Assembly: GCA_050014015.1 (NCBI GenBank) | Contig: JBEKEC010000019.1 | Coordinates: 1-64,000 of the forward strand | Direction: 5' to 3' | Length of the DNA stretch: 64,000 bases | DNA from: PALSA-1353 sp050014015 | GTDB taxonomy: Bacteria; Planctomycetota; Phycisphaerae; Tepidisphaerales; Tepidisphaeraceae | Shown: positions 1-9,103 of the stretch, one piece after another | Layout: every line of letters starts with the position of its first letter | How positions within the stretch are numbered: the stretch's first letter is position 1 | Position numbers and translations under genes: made by a program | Notes under the pieces: model-generated | What the model was told of the DNA's origin: nothing | The model's input: only the letters and a program-made list of their open reading frames with translations | The model's database searches: none

Positions 1-1224
1 ATTGACGCCTGCTTTGTCATCAGCCCGGACATGGCATCACTGTGCGGGGACTTGGAAAGCGTGGGTAATTCCGCCAAGGTGCCGGGACAGGTCGACGGGG
101 CTCACGTGGTGGTGAGCACGCACGACCTGAACCGCATCATCGCCGACGTTTATGTGTGCCGTAGCGATTTCTATGAGGCCAACAGGGAGTTGGTTTCAAA
201 ATTTGTCTACGGGTACCTGAAGGGCTGCGAGGACGTGGACGACCTTTACAAGTCGCATGACGACCTGAAAGCGACAAAGGCGCAGAAAGATGCTTATCAG
301 AAAGTCCTGCAATTGACGCAGACGATTTTTGGAAACGACACGATTCCAACCCTGGAAGACGCCCATGGCCTGCTGAGCGACTGTGATTTTGCCAACTACA
401 ATGGCAACGCAAGGTTCTTCAACTTGGGCGAGGCAAACACTATTGGGTTCGAAGTGCTTAACCGGAAGGCTCTGAATCTGGCTCTGGGGCAGGAGTACGT
501 GACCGAGCGATTCCCGCTGACCAAGGCCGAATTTAACTATGACAAAGCGCCTTTTACGAGTCTAAGAACCTATCAAAAGGATACTGAGACGCCGGGGCCT
601 GAAATACCGATCGTCGTTCCATCCGCGTCCGCGGCGGCCATTTTCACTTTCAACATTTATTTCGAACCCGACCAAGTTGATTTTTCGACTAAGATTTACG
701 GGAAGCATTTCAAACGGGCGTTGGAGGACGCCAACCGGGCCGGTGCCTGCATGGTGCAGATCCGGGGGTACTCGGACCCGACGAAGGTGATTCTTGATAC
801 CATCCAGGCGGGCCAGAAACTCAACATTCTTCAAGCCAACCGGCAGCTCGACGGCACATTCGTCTATCTATTGCACGGCCAGCCATTCGATTTCGGCAAC
901 ACGCAGATGCTGATTGAGGCCGTGAAGTCCGGGCAGTTCGAGAAAGCCTTGGACGAAAATAACAATCCGATCAGCCCGTTACAGACGCTGGCGGCGACGG
1001 ATGTCCTTTCGCTCAACCGTGCCAAACAGGTCAAGGCGGCCCTGACCGAATTTGCCCAGAACCGGGGCATTCTCTTTTCGGAGTCGCAGTTCATGGTGGA
1101 TGGAGCGGGGATTTCGAACCCTGAGGTGCCATTCCCAAAGACCGACGACGATGCGTCGAGGAATCGGCGGGTCGAATTTCGCCTATTGCCGGTGAGAGGG
1201 GAATCTGCGGGACCGGGCAGGTAG
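1..1224 (+). CDS. ABC substrate-binding protein fused to C-terminal OmpA-like domain (5' partial)
   Basis: The frame is open from the first base, so the gene starts before the window; 407 residues are visible. The N-terminal part (to about residue 200) resembles periplasmic NitT/TauT-type solute-binding proteins: it has a VKGA-like stretch (QVDGAHVVVSTHDLN) followed by helices typical of the lobe hinge (FYEANRELVSKFVYGYLKG). From about residue 212 there is an OmpA-like domain: a FEPDQVDFS opening strand, a RGYSDP segment, a LSLNRAKQVKAAL helix and a final NRRVEFRL, the usual RRVE ending of peptidoglycan-binding OmpA domains. The fusion suggests a binding protein tethered to peptidoglycan. It is the first visible gene of a row that includes another binding protein, a permease and an ATPase. 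The ligand is unknown. Confidence 0.75.
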   Translation: MDACFVISPDMASLCGDLESVGNSAKVPGQVDGAHVVVSTHDLNRIIADVYVCRSDFYEANRELVSKFVYGYLKGCEDVDDLYKSHDDLKATKAQKDAYQKVLQLTQTIFGNDTIPTLEDAHGLLSDCDFANYNGNARFFNLGEANTIGFEVLNRKALNLALGQEYVTERFPLTKAEFNYDKAPFTSLRTYQKDTETPGPEIPIVVPSASAAAIFTFNIYFEPDQVDFSTKIYGKHFKRALEDANRAGACMVQIRGYSDPTKVILDTIQAGQKLNILQANRQLDGTFVYLLHGQPFDFGNTQMLIEAVKSGQFEKALDENNNPISPLQTLAATDVLSLNRAKQVKAALTEFAQNRGILFSESQFMVDGAGISNPEVPFPKTDDDASRNRRVEFRLLPVRGESAGPGR

Positions 1225-1279
1225 TCGCAGACCATGCTTCAGAACGAATGGCGTGGTCCAGCCTGCACGAAAAACAATC

Positions 1280-1759
1280 ATGTCAGATTCTCGCAAACGC
1301 GCGTGGCGGTGGCTAGGAACCGTCGTGGTCTGGATGACGATCACGTCGGGTCTGGCGGTTTTCTACAAGCACTACGTCCGTGCGGACGGCCAGCGCGCTC
1401 CAACCACTCAGCCTCAAAATGTGCAACCGCCTGCGCCCACGGACACGTGGGAGGACGTGACCACAATTCCAGTGGAGCTGAATCGAAGTCGCAATAATAT
1501 TTCCGAATTTGCCGGAGACGCCTTCTCGAATGTGGTTAGCGAATTGCAGTTGAATCCGGATTATCGGGTGATGATCGTCGGGCATATACCCCCGAACGAG
1601 GCCACGCGCCCTTACCTGGAGGGCGCGGAGGTCGTGAAGCGGTTGTTGCTCGACAAAGGAATTGCCGAGTCGCGCACGCAGATAGAAACGGTCAACGCCA
1701 GTAAAGACCTGGCCTACACGATTGATTGCAGGATCCAAAAAAAAAGGGAAAGAGGTTAA
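1280..1759 (+). CDS. membrane-anchored OmpA-like small protein
   Basis: 159 residues from the ATG at 1280; an in-frame start at 1253 would add nine residues. A basic N-terminus (SDSRKRAWRW) precedes one hydrophobic segment (about residues 12-27). A Pro/Thr/Gln-rich spacer follows, then a domain with OmpA-like spacing: a strand (YRVMIVGHIP), a long helix (LEGAEVVKRLLLDKGI) and a closing strand (TIDCRIQKK). It lacks the classical NRRVE ending, so the peptidoglycan-binding assignment is an inference. It lies 55 bp behind the SBP-OmpA fusion and 142 bp before the second binding protein. It probably provides a periplasmic partner anchored in the inner membrane. Confidence 0.55.
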   Translation: MSDSRKRAWRWLGTVVVWMTITSGLAVFYKHYVRADGQRAPTTQPQNVQPPAPTDTWEDVTTIPVELNRSRNNISEFAGDAFSNVVSELQLNPDYRVMIVGHIPPNEATRPYLEGAEVVKRLLLDKGIAESRTQIETVNASKDLAYTIDCRIQKKRERG

Positions 1760-1901
1760 CCCAGGCCGCGGACCCTGGGGCGCCGAATTGAATTGGAACT
1801 TAATCTAACCCGCGCAACTTGGTTGTTGCGGTCGGGTATTACGGGAAGACGGGAAACGAGGATCGATCGCATCGAGACTCCCAACTGAAGGATGGTGATA
1901 C

Positions 1902-3074
1902 ATGTCAAAGAGCAGGCTAATGGTGGCGGGCGGCGTAATCGTCGTGTTGGCGGCGGTGGGCGCCTATCTAATCTGGGGGCATGGAAACGCCATGGAACCG
2001 TCCAAGGAGGCTACAGCCAACGCCCCGGTGTTCTCCCTGGCGTGGAGCGAATACCCCTCCTGGAGCGTCTTCGGCGTGGCCCACTCGCTGGGCTTGATCG
2101 ACGGACGCCCTGGACATATGGGCCCGCTGGAAAAAAAGTGGGGTGTCGACATCGAACTGAAAGAAGCTGACTACGACACCTGCATTCAGCTCTACCTCTC
2201 GGGACAGGTGGACGCGGCATGTCTCACGAACATGGACGTGCTCAACCCCTGCCTCAGCCGCGATACGGTGGCCATTCTACCCACCTCCACGAGCTACGGC
2301 GCCGATGCCCTGATCGTGCCGAAATCGATCACCAGCGTTCAAAGTCTCAAGGGCAAGAACGTTTACGGGCTGAAACGTTCCGTCTCGGAATATTTCTTCT
2401 ACCGCGTGATCGAAGACCTCGGGCAGAATGCGGCGGATTATAATTTCACCAATATGGACCCGCTGGCAGCTTCGCAGGCATACCAGCAGAACAACCCCGC
2501 GTTCCCCGCCATCGTCGTTTGGCATCCCTTTGTCCTGGAAACCCTCAACAAGCGCACTGACTCGCATCGGCTGTTCGATTCCAAGAAGATCCCGGCTGAA
2601 ATTATCGACATGGTTCAGATGGCGCAGTCGTCGCTGGACCGCCCGGGCGGAAAACAGTTCGCCTGTCTCATTATCGATACCTACTACACGGTCAACCGCA
2701 TACTCGCCGACCCCAAGCGACATGATGATACGGTGGTGGCCTTGGGCGAAAAGTTCAGCAACTTGGACTTAAAATCGATGGAACAGGTGCTGACCGACTG
2801 CCGGTTCTTCTCAACGCCGGAGGCGGGTTTGGCCTTGCTCAAGGGTGAGGATGTGAAGATTTACACGGACGCGGCCAAGACCACGTCGATCACCCCGGCG
2901 CATTTCAAGGACATTATGCCGAAGGTGGTCAAGTTCTGCGTGAGCCACCAGATTGTGGACAAGGAACCAACGGTCGCGTTTGGCGACCGCAGCGCCGCCG
3001 GCAAGGTCAACCTGCGACTGGATCCCGCATACATTCAGGCATACCTGGACGAAGAGAACGGAGCAGGCAAATGA
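1902..3074 (+). CDS. NitT/TauT-type ABC transporter substrate-binding protein
   Basis: 390 residues with a purine-rich RBS (GAAGGA) before the ATG. An uncleaved-looking N-terminal hydrophobic segment (residues 6-26) points to a membrane-anchored periplasmic protein. The body has the NMT1/THI5-like order: an opening strand with WSEYPSWSVFGVAHSLGL, then a strand with DTCIQLYLSGQVDAACLTNMD (described in parts: DTCIQLYLSG and VDAACLTNMD), then LKGKNVYGLKRSVSEYFF. This family binds nitrate, sulfonates, pyrimidine precursors and similar small solutes; the ligand here cannot be read from sequence. Permease and ATPase genes follow directly, so this is the canonical binding subunit of the module, while the SBP-OmpA fusion is an additional one. 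Confidence 0.8.
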   Translation: MSKSRLMVAGGVIVVLAAVGAYLIWGHGNAMEPSKEATANAPVFSLAWSEYPSWSVFGVAHSLGLIDGRPGHMGPLEKKWGVDIELKEADYDTCIQLYLSGQVDAACLTNMDVLNPCLSRDTVAILPTSTSYGADALIVPKSITSVQSLKGKNVYGLKRSVSEYFFYRVIEDLGQNAADYNFTNMDPLAASQAYQQNNPAFPAIVVWHPFVLETLNKRTDSHRLFDSKKIPAEIIDMVQMAQSSLDRPGGKQFACLIIDTYYTVNRILADPKRHDDTVVALGEKFSNLDLKSMEQVLTDCRFFSTPEAGLALLKGEDVKIYTDAAKTTSITPAHFKDIMPKVVKFCVSHQIVDKEPTVAFGDRSAAGKVNLRLDPAYIQAYLDEENGAGK

Positions 3075-3140
3075 GTTGGCAGGCTCGCCTGTCCGAATGC
3101 CGCAGGAGCAGGCGTACGGTGTGAAGATTGAAGACCGCCC

Positions 3141-3998
3141 ATGTTACGCAAGCCCATCAGAAAACTTCACCGGGTGGCCTTGGGAGTTGCCTCCGGCATC
3201 GTGCTGGTCATCGGGTACACGGCCCTGTGCTACCGGTCACAGCAATTGAACCCGAACCAGACGACCATCCCCTCGTGGTCGCAGATGCTGGGAGGCTTGC
3301 GGTCGGTGGTGCGGACGGACCCGGCGGCATTGGCGCGATGGAAACAGGCCCTGGCGAACAATCCCGACGCCTCCCGCCCGCGGCCCAAGCTCGTGGCCGA
3401 CGCCACCGCGACCGGAACGCACCTGTTCTTGGGACTGGGATTGAGCGTGATCGGCTCAATGTTCCTGGGCGTGATGATGGGATGCTTCCGAAGAGTTGAG
3501 GCGTTCCTGCTGCCGCCGATGGCGTTCCTGGCTAAGATTCCGGCGACGGCGGCGTTGCCGGTCTTCCTGAAGCTTGCCGGCCAGGGGCAGGAGACGTTCT
3601 TCGTCTCGATCGTCACCTTCGGCGTGCTTCCCGCGATGTCTCAGTCCATCTATCTCGCCGCCCGGGAGGTATCGGATGAGTATCTGAGCAAAGCGTACAC
3701 ACTGGGTGCTTCGGATACGGCGGTGGTTTGGACCATCATGGTGCGGTCGATTCTCCCTCACGTGATGGACGCGGCGAGGCTGGCCATTGGGCCAGCCATC
3801 GTCTACCTTATTGCCGCCGAGATGCTCTTCAGTGACATCGGGTTCGGCTACCGGATTCGTTACGACGCCAAGACCGGCATGACCGTGGTCTTTCCTTACC
3901 TGGTGATCCTGGCCATTTTCGGATTCACCATGGATTTCAGCCTGCGCTGGCTACAGCGCAAAACTTGTCCGTGGTTTGTGCCGGAAGAAAGCAGGTGA
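3141..3998 (+). CDS. ABC transporter permease, NitT/TauT (BPD_transp_1) type
   Basis: 285 residues with one N-terminal TM segment, a roughly 60-residue hydrophilic insert (residues 33-95), then five hydrophobic segments. The EAA-type cytoplasmic loop that contacts the ATPase is visible (YLSKAYTLGASDTAVVWTI, followed by RSILPHV). Family members import sulfonates, nitrate or thiamin precursors. The stop codon overlaps the ATG of the ATPase gene (TGATG at 3996-4000), so the two are translationally coupled. The insert after TM1 is larger than usual for SsuC-like permeases. Confidence 0.8.
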   Translation: MLRKPIRKLHRVALGVASGIVLVIGYTALCYRSQQLNPNQTTIPSWSQMLGGLRSVVRTDPAALARWKQALANNPDASRPRPKLVADATATGTHLFLGLGLSVIGSMFLGVMMGCFRRVEAFLLPPMAFLAKIPATAALPVFLKLAGQGQETFFVSIVTFGVLPAMSQSIYLAAREVSDEYLSKAYTLGASDTAVVWTIMVRSILPHVMDAARLAIGPAIVYLIAAEMLFSDIGFGYRIRYDAKTGMTVVFPYLVILAIFGFTMDFSLRWLQRKTCPWFVPEESR

Positions 3999-5350
3999 TG
4001 GCCATGGTTGCCAAACATGACATCGTGCTGGAATGCGAGAATCTGAGCCATCGCTTTGGTTTGCGCGGAGTTCTTCACGAAGTGAGCCTGAAGGTCATTC
4101 GTGGGGAGATTGTGGCCATTGTCGGGGAGACCGGCTGCGGAAAATCGACCCTGCTGCGCACGATACTGGGCACTCAACGCCCCACCTCCGGCAAGGTTCA
4201 GATCACCACCCGGGCCCACGGCACGTGCGATCGTACCGGGCCGGATCGCGACTGCGGCATCGTGCCTCAGCACTATTGTCTCTACCCCTTCCTCACCGCC
4301 TTACAAAACGTCACACTGGGATTGATGTTCGAGCAGACCAGCCTGACGAGCCGGCTTTTCCGGCGCTCCTGGTGGCGAAAGCTTCGCGCCGGGCACATGG
4401 ACCGGGCCGCGAAATTGCTGCAAGAACTGAAGCTGGAACACGCCATGCATCTGTATCCGCATGAGCTGTCCGGTGGCATGCGGCAGAGAGTGGCCATCGC
4501 GCAGGCGCTGATTACCGAGCCCGAGATCCTGTTGCTGGACGAGCCGTTCGGCGCCCTGGACGAGGCCACCCGCGAGGAACTTCAGCGCATGCTCTTGGAG
4601 TTGTACATGGAGAATTGCAAGGTGAAAGACCGCGGCCAGCCTCCGCCTTATACCATCGTCATCGTCACGCACGAACTCAACGAAGCGATCTACGTGGGCG
4701 ACCGGGTGGTGGCCCTATCGCGCTACTGGAATTGGAAAGAACGATTCAGCGAGTGTCCGGGCGCGACCATCCTTTTTGATCAGATGGCCCCGGTCAATTA
4801 CCCCGACGAGGAGCGGGAGTTCGAGATCTTCGCCAAACAGCGAAGCGATATTCGGGCGGCGGCATTCGACCCCAAGGCCACGCGCAACCGCGAGGAATTC
4901 CAGCATTTCTGGCGGGATTTCCTCAGTGGCAAAGGCGAAGGAATTCTGGCGCCGACTCAAGCTTGCGATCTCCCCAATTGCCCGTTGAAAAATACCTGCT
5001 CCTTTGCCCAGCGCATGGCTCGCTTGGCCCAAAACAACGGTTCACAACAGACCGCAAAACGCTTGGAGATCAGTCTGAAGCACCTGCTCAAGCGTGACGA
5101 GGAGGCGATCGCCGATGAATTGCGACCGTTGCGGCGGATTTTGGACGGCGAGCCGCGCATTGGCCCCGGCCAAGTGGCTGGGGACGCGCAGGCAGAGGCC
5201 CACAAGATACGCGACACGGCCAGCAGGGAATGCTTCGTCAATGCCGCCAGGGACATGATGGATTCGCTCCAGCTCCATTCGCCCGCGATGCATCGGGAGG
5301 TCAAGCAGCATTTGATGCCGCTACAGAGCATCCTGGATGGGTCCGGCTGA
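3998..5350 (+). CDS. ABC transporter ATPase with long Cys-containing C-terminal extension
   Basis: 450 residues from the ATG at 3998, which overlaps the permease stop. The N-terminal 250 residues are a complete ABC ATPase: Walker A (GETGCGKST), Q-loop region, signature LSGGMRQRV, Walker B (ILLLDEP) and the switch His (VIVTHELNEA). This fits NitT/TauT/SsuB-type importers. The remaining ~200 residues are unusual. They include a Cys cluster (CDLPNCPLKNTC, spacing CX5CX5C) and then a helical, charged segment ending in LQSILDGSG. The extension could bind a metal or couple transport to the downstream chaperone genes; both are guesses. The next gene starts 63 bp later. Confidence 0.8.
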   Translation: MAMVAKHDIVLECENLSHRFGLRGVLHEVSLKVIRGEIVAIVGETGCGKSTLLRTILGTQRPTSGKVQITTRAHGTCDRTGPDRDCGIVPQHYCLYPFLTALQNVTLGLMFEQTSLTSRLFRRSWWRKLRAGHMDRAAKLLQELKLEHAMHLYPHELSGGMRQRVAIAQALITEPEILLLDEPFGALDEATREELQRMLLELYMENCKVKDRGQPPPYTIVIVTHELNEAIYVGDRVVALSRYWNWKERFSECPGATILFDQMAPVNYPDEEREFEIFAKQRSDIRAAAFDPKATRNREEFQHFWRDFLSGKGEGILAPTQACDLPNCPLKNTCSFAQRMARLAQNNGSQQTAKRLEISLKHLLKRDEEAIADELRPLRRILDGEPRIGPGQVAGDAQAEAHKIRDTASRECFVNAARDMMDSLQLHSPAMHREVKQHLMPLQSILDGSG

Positions 5351-5413
5351 TGCTTGGGGTAATCGACGGCGCGGCGACACGAGTCTAACGAACATGAGTT
5401 GATTGAGGCAGTT

Positions 5414-6955
5414 ATGGCGAGGGCTGTAGGAATAGACCTGGGAACGACGAACTCGGTGGTGGCGGTGTTTCGACGCGGATTGGCCGAAACCATCCCGGTC
5501 GACGGCCGGCCGCTGTTGCCCTCGGTGGTTTCCTTTATGGACGATGGCGCGGTGCTGGTCGGCCGCAGCGCCAAGTCGCGCAGGGCAATCGATCCCTAGC
5601 GCACCGTCGGTTCGGCCAAGCGGTTCATGGGGAACCGGTCCAAGACCTACCAGGTGGATAACAGGACTCTGTCCCCCGTGGACATCGGAAGCATCGTGCT
5701 GAAGCGGCTGTCCGAGGCCGCATCAACGTTCTTGAAAGAGAAAATCACCGAGGCGGTCATTACGGTGCCAGCCTACTTCAACGATGCCCAGCGCGAAGAC
5801 ACCAGGCGCGCCGGGGAGCAGGCGGGCCTGACCGTCTTGCGCCTGGTCCCCGAGCCGACCGCGGCAGCCATCGCCTATGGCCTGGACAAGGGTAAGGACC
5901 AGACCCTGATGGTTTACGATTTGGGCGGGGGCACCTTCGACGTGTCCATCCTTTCCGTCAAACGCAACAACTTCCAGGTCATTGCCGTAGGCGGCGACAG
6001 CCAACTGGGCGGCGACGATTTTGACGAGGCCATCGTCAAGTGGGCCAGTGAAAAGTTCAGCGCCCAGTCTGGGATCGACCTCCTGGGCCTGACCAGTCGC
6101 GAGGCCATGGTTGCCCGCCAGCGGCTGAAAGAAGCCGCGGAAGCCGCCAAGATCGAACTCTCGGAATCGAACCAGGCGGTGATTTCCGTTCCGGATTGCC
6201 TCGGCCGGGCGTTGGAACTGGAGATCAGCCTGGCGGAATACAACCAACTGATCGCGCCCTTCCTCCAGCGCACGGTGGAATGCGTGCGATCCACTATGCG
6301 GGATGCCAAGCTGACGCCCAGCCAGATCGACCGCGTGATTCTGGTGGGGGGCTCCACCAAGAGCCGGGCCGTTCGTGAAGTGGTGGCCCGCGAGATCAAA
6401 GATCCGTATATCGCCGAGCGGGTTGACGAAGCCGTCTCCCACGGCGCGGCGATCGTCGCCGCCCGCTTGTCGGCGCCGGAAGAAGATCTGCGCCCTCTGG
6501 AACTGGGAATCAACGACGTGACGGCGCACTCGTTCGGGGTGGACATGCTGGACGAGGCAGACCGACTGGTGTTCCAGGCGATTATTCCCCGGCAAACGCC
6601 CTATCCTTGCCGCATGGGGCTGGCGGGCAGCACCAACAGGCCGATGCAGACGGCGGTGGAGATGCGCGTGTTCCGCGGGGAAGAGTCGGACCCGGAGAAG
6701 AACGCCTGCCTGGGTGAGTTAAGTCTGCCGGTATCCCCACCGGAAAACCGTCTGGTCCCGATCGGCGCGATTTTCCAGTTGGACGCGGACGGCATCATCC
6801 ACTTTACAGCCGTGCAGTTTCCCTCGGCCAGCGCCGGCACTGGAATTGTCGAGTACGCGGCGCGGCGGGGCGGGCAGTTGGATCTGGAGGCCGTCGACAA
6901 ATTGCTTGCCAACGGGGAAGCCCGTGGCAAGACGGTGCATGTCAAGACTCGATGA
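5414..6955 (+). pseudogene. Hsp70-family ATPase with in-frame TAG at codon 62
   Basis: Starts at the ATG at 5414 with GAGG at 5405-5408. It opens with the Hsp70 phosphate-1 loop (GIDLGTTNSVVAV) and continues in the same frame to 6955, about 513 codons, but TAG at 5597-5599 interrupts it. On either side the reading matches the neighbouring Hsp70 genes (…AIDP, stop, RTVGSAKRFMG), so no bases are lost. At the same position one paralogue has Glu (DPENTV), and TAG is one change from GAG. Downstream are phosphate-2 (YDLGGGTFDVSIL) and the adenosine motif (VILVGGSTKSR), then a short beta-type substrate domain without a helical lid. If TAG is read as stop, a product re-initiated at 5627 would lack phosphate-1. 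TAG ends other genes here (for example at 1224), so general recoding is unlikely. A sequencing error is possible. Confidence 0.8.
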
Positions 6956-6973
6956 TTTGGAAAGGGAATAGAC

Positions 6974-9079
6974 GTGGCGTACCCCATTGGAATCGATCTC
7001 GGAACCAGTAACTCCGTGGCGTGCGTATGGAAGCGCGGCCAGCCGCAGTGCATACCCGTGGAAGGGGGCGGAGCGATTCTGCCATCGGCGCTGTCCGTCA
7101 CGCCGGACGGGAATGTTCTGGTGGGTTCCGCCGCCAAAAAGCGCGCGATCATCGAGCCGGCCGGTTCTGTCCTGTCGGCCAAGCGGTTCATGGGCGATGG
7201 CAAGACCACTTGGACAATCCACGGCAAGACCTACACACCCATCCAGGTGAGCGCCCTGATTCTGCAACGGCTGAAAGAGGCGGCGGTGAACTATCTCCGC
7301 CAACCGGTCACGGAGGCGGTCATCACCGTGCCGGCGTACTTCGATAACAACCAGAAACGGGACACAAAACTGGCGGGTGAGGCGGCGGGCCTGAAGGTGC
7401 TTCAGTTGCTCCAGGAACCCACCGCCGCCGCCATCAGTTACGGGCAGGACAAAGGCAGGGACCAGACGCTCATGGTCTATGACCTGGGCGGTGGAACCTT
7501 CGACGTCTCCATCCTGAAGGTCAAGGGAAACAAGTACGACGTGGTTGCCGTGGGTGGAAATTCTCATCTCGGCGGCGACGATTTCGATTTGCAGGTGGCC
7601 GAGTTGCTGGTGAGCCGGCTGAAGCGAAAGCCGCCGAAGGATACGCTCGACGCCGTGCTCACGGTGCTTCGCCACAAAGCCGGCGAAGAGGATATCCAGA
7701 CGACCCCCGAAATCCGGCAGGCGTGTCAACGGTTGAAGGAGAAAGCCGAGGCGGCCAAGCTGGAACTGTCGGAGAGCAACATCGCGCATGTGGAGTTGCC
7801 TGACGTGCTGGGGACTCAACTCGACACGGAGCTGACGCTCAAGGACTACAACGCGCTCATCGGGCCGCCGGTGCAACAGACGATCAAATGCGTCAACGAC
7901 ACGCTGGCGTCGGCGCGGCTTCGGGCCAGCCAGATTGACCGCGTGATCCTGGTGGGCGGGTCGACGCGGAACCGCCTGGTGAAGCAGGAGGTGACCAAAG
8001 CGGTGAAGGAGCCGTGGACATCGGAGTGGGTGGACGAGGCGGTGGCGCGAGGCGCGGCCATCGTCGCCGCCGCGGGCTCGCCGCCGGAGGAGGACAGTCG
8101 GCCTATTGAAATTACCTTCAGCGACGTCACGCCGTTCGACCTGGGTGTCCGCGCGTCAAAAGGCAGCGATCTGGATCTGTTCGAGGTCTTGATCCGCAAG
8201 AACACTCCGATTGGCAGTTCCCAGTCCAATCGCCAGTTCACCACGCGAAAGACCAACCAGAAAACTGTGGAAATCGCGGTCTTCCAGGGCAATGGCTCTC
8301 ATTGCCGCGAGAACACTTTCATTGGCAAGTTCGTTCTAACGGGGATTCCCCCGGCGCCCGCCGGCGAGCCGAAGGTCGTCGTCGAATTGACGATGGACCG
8401 TTCCGACCTGCTGAGTGTGACGGCGACGTGCAGCACGCTTCGCAGCGAACAGAAGCTCGACGTCAATATGGTGAGCAAGGAAGATGACCGCCCGGCGACA
8501 GCGGCGCAGGCGGACATCATGTTTCTGGTCGATACGTCGGGCAGCATGTCGGCGGAATTGGTCGGGGTCAAGAAATCGGGCCTCGAGTTCGCCGAAAAAG
8601 TCACCAACGCCGGCGTCTCCTGCCGCCTGGGCGTGGTCGATTTCGACAAGCCTGTGTTCCGGGACACTTACCGATGGGAGGTTTTCGGGCCCATGCCGCC
8701 GGAGCAGTGCATGGGAGCCATCAAGGATTTGAAGATCGGCAGGCTGGGAGGGTGCGGCTGCTATGTCGGCGATGCCGGCACCGTTCCCGTCATTGAAGCC
8801 TTCGCCAAGACCTTTACCGACAATAATCGTCTGAAGATTGGAATCCTGGTCAGCGACGAGGTGGGCAAAGATCCGGCGTCCATCGCTTCGATCGTGCGAA
8901 TCCTTCAGGATGCCAACGTATGCATGCACGTGTTCGGCGTGCCCGGGAGTTGCCACGAGACTATCGCCGAGGCGACCGGCGGCAAATTCTGGGACATCAT
9001 CGCTTCCCGCGGGCACGTGAATTTTTCTGAACTCCTCGACGGCGTTGCCGCGGAGATTACTAACTTGGCGTTGCTTTAG
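6974..9079 (+). CDS. Hsp70-vWA fusion protein
   Basis: 701 residues from a GTG start with AAAGGG upstream. Residues 1-385 are an Hsp70 nucleotide-binding domain with phosphate-1 (GIDLGTSNSVACV), phosphate-2 (YDLGGGTFDVSIL) and the adenosine motif (VILVGGSTRNR). Residues ~390-505 resemble the beta substrate-binding subdomain. From residue 513 a von Willebrand factor A domain replaces the lid: strand IMFLVD, an intact MIDAS DTSGS (Asp520, Ser522, Ser524) and a later strand KIGILVSDE carrying the usual Asp. vWA domains bind partners through a metal ion, so the protein may link chaperone activity to a specific ligand. It lies 18 bp after the interrupted Hsp70 gene and 24 bp before the next one. 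Confidence 0.9.
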   Translation: MAYPIGIDLGTSNSVACVWKRGQPQCIPVEGGGAILPSALSVTPDGNVLVGSAAKKRAIIEPAGSVLSAKRFMGDGKTTWTIHGKTYTPIQVSALILQRLKEAAVNYLRQPVTEAVITVPAYFDNNQKRDTKLAGEAAGLKVLQLLQEPTAAAISYGQDKGRDQTLMVYDLGGGTFDVSILKVKGNKYDVVAVGGNSHLGGDDFDLQVAELLVSRLKRKPPKDTLDAVLTVLRHKAGEEDIQTTPEIRQACQRLKEKAEAAKLELSESNIAHVELPDVLGTQLDTELTLKDYNALIGPPVQQTIKCVNDTLASARLRASQIDRVILVGGSTRNRLVKQEVTKAVKEPWTSEWVDEAVARGAAIVAAAGSPPEEDSRPIEITFSDVTPFDLGVRASKGSDLDLFEVLIRKNTPIGSSQSNRQFTTRKTNQKTVEIAVFQGNGSHCRENTFIGKFVLTGIPPAPAGEPKVVVELTMDRSDLLSVTATCSTLRSEQKLDVNMVSKEDDRPATAAQADIMFLVDTSGSMSAELVGVKKSGLEFAEKVTNAGVSCRLGVVDFDKPVFRDTYRWEVFGPMPPEQCMGAIKDLKIGRLGGCGCYVGDAGTVPVIEAFAKTFTDNNRLKIGILVSDEVGKDPASIASIVRILQDANVCMHVFGVPGSCHETIAEATGGKFWDIIASRGHVNFSELLDGVAAEITNLALL

Positions 9080-9103
9080 CACGTAACCGAAAGGCGGAAT
9101 TGT

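Noticed and set aside
5597..5599. TAG as pyrrolysine or selenocysteine codon
   Set aside because: Selenocysteine uses TGA. No pyl genes are visible, TAG is a stop elsewhere, and Hsp70 has no special residue at this position.
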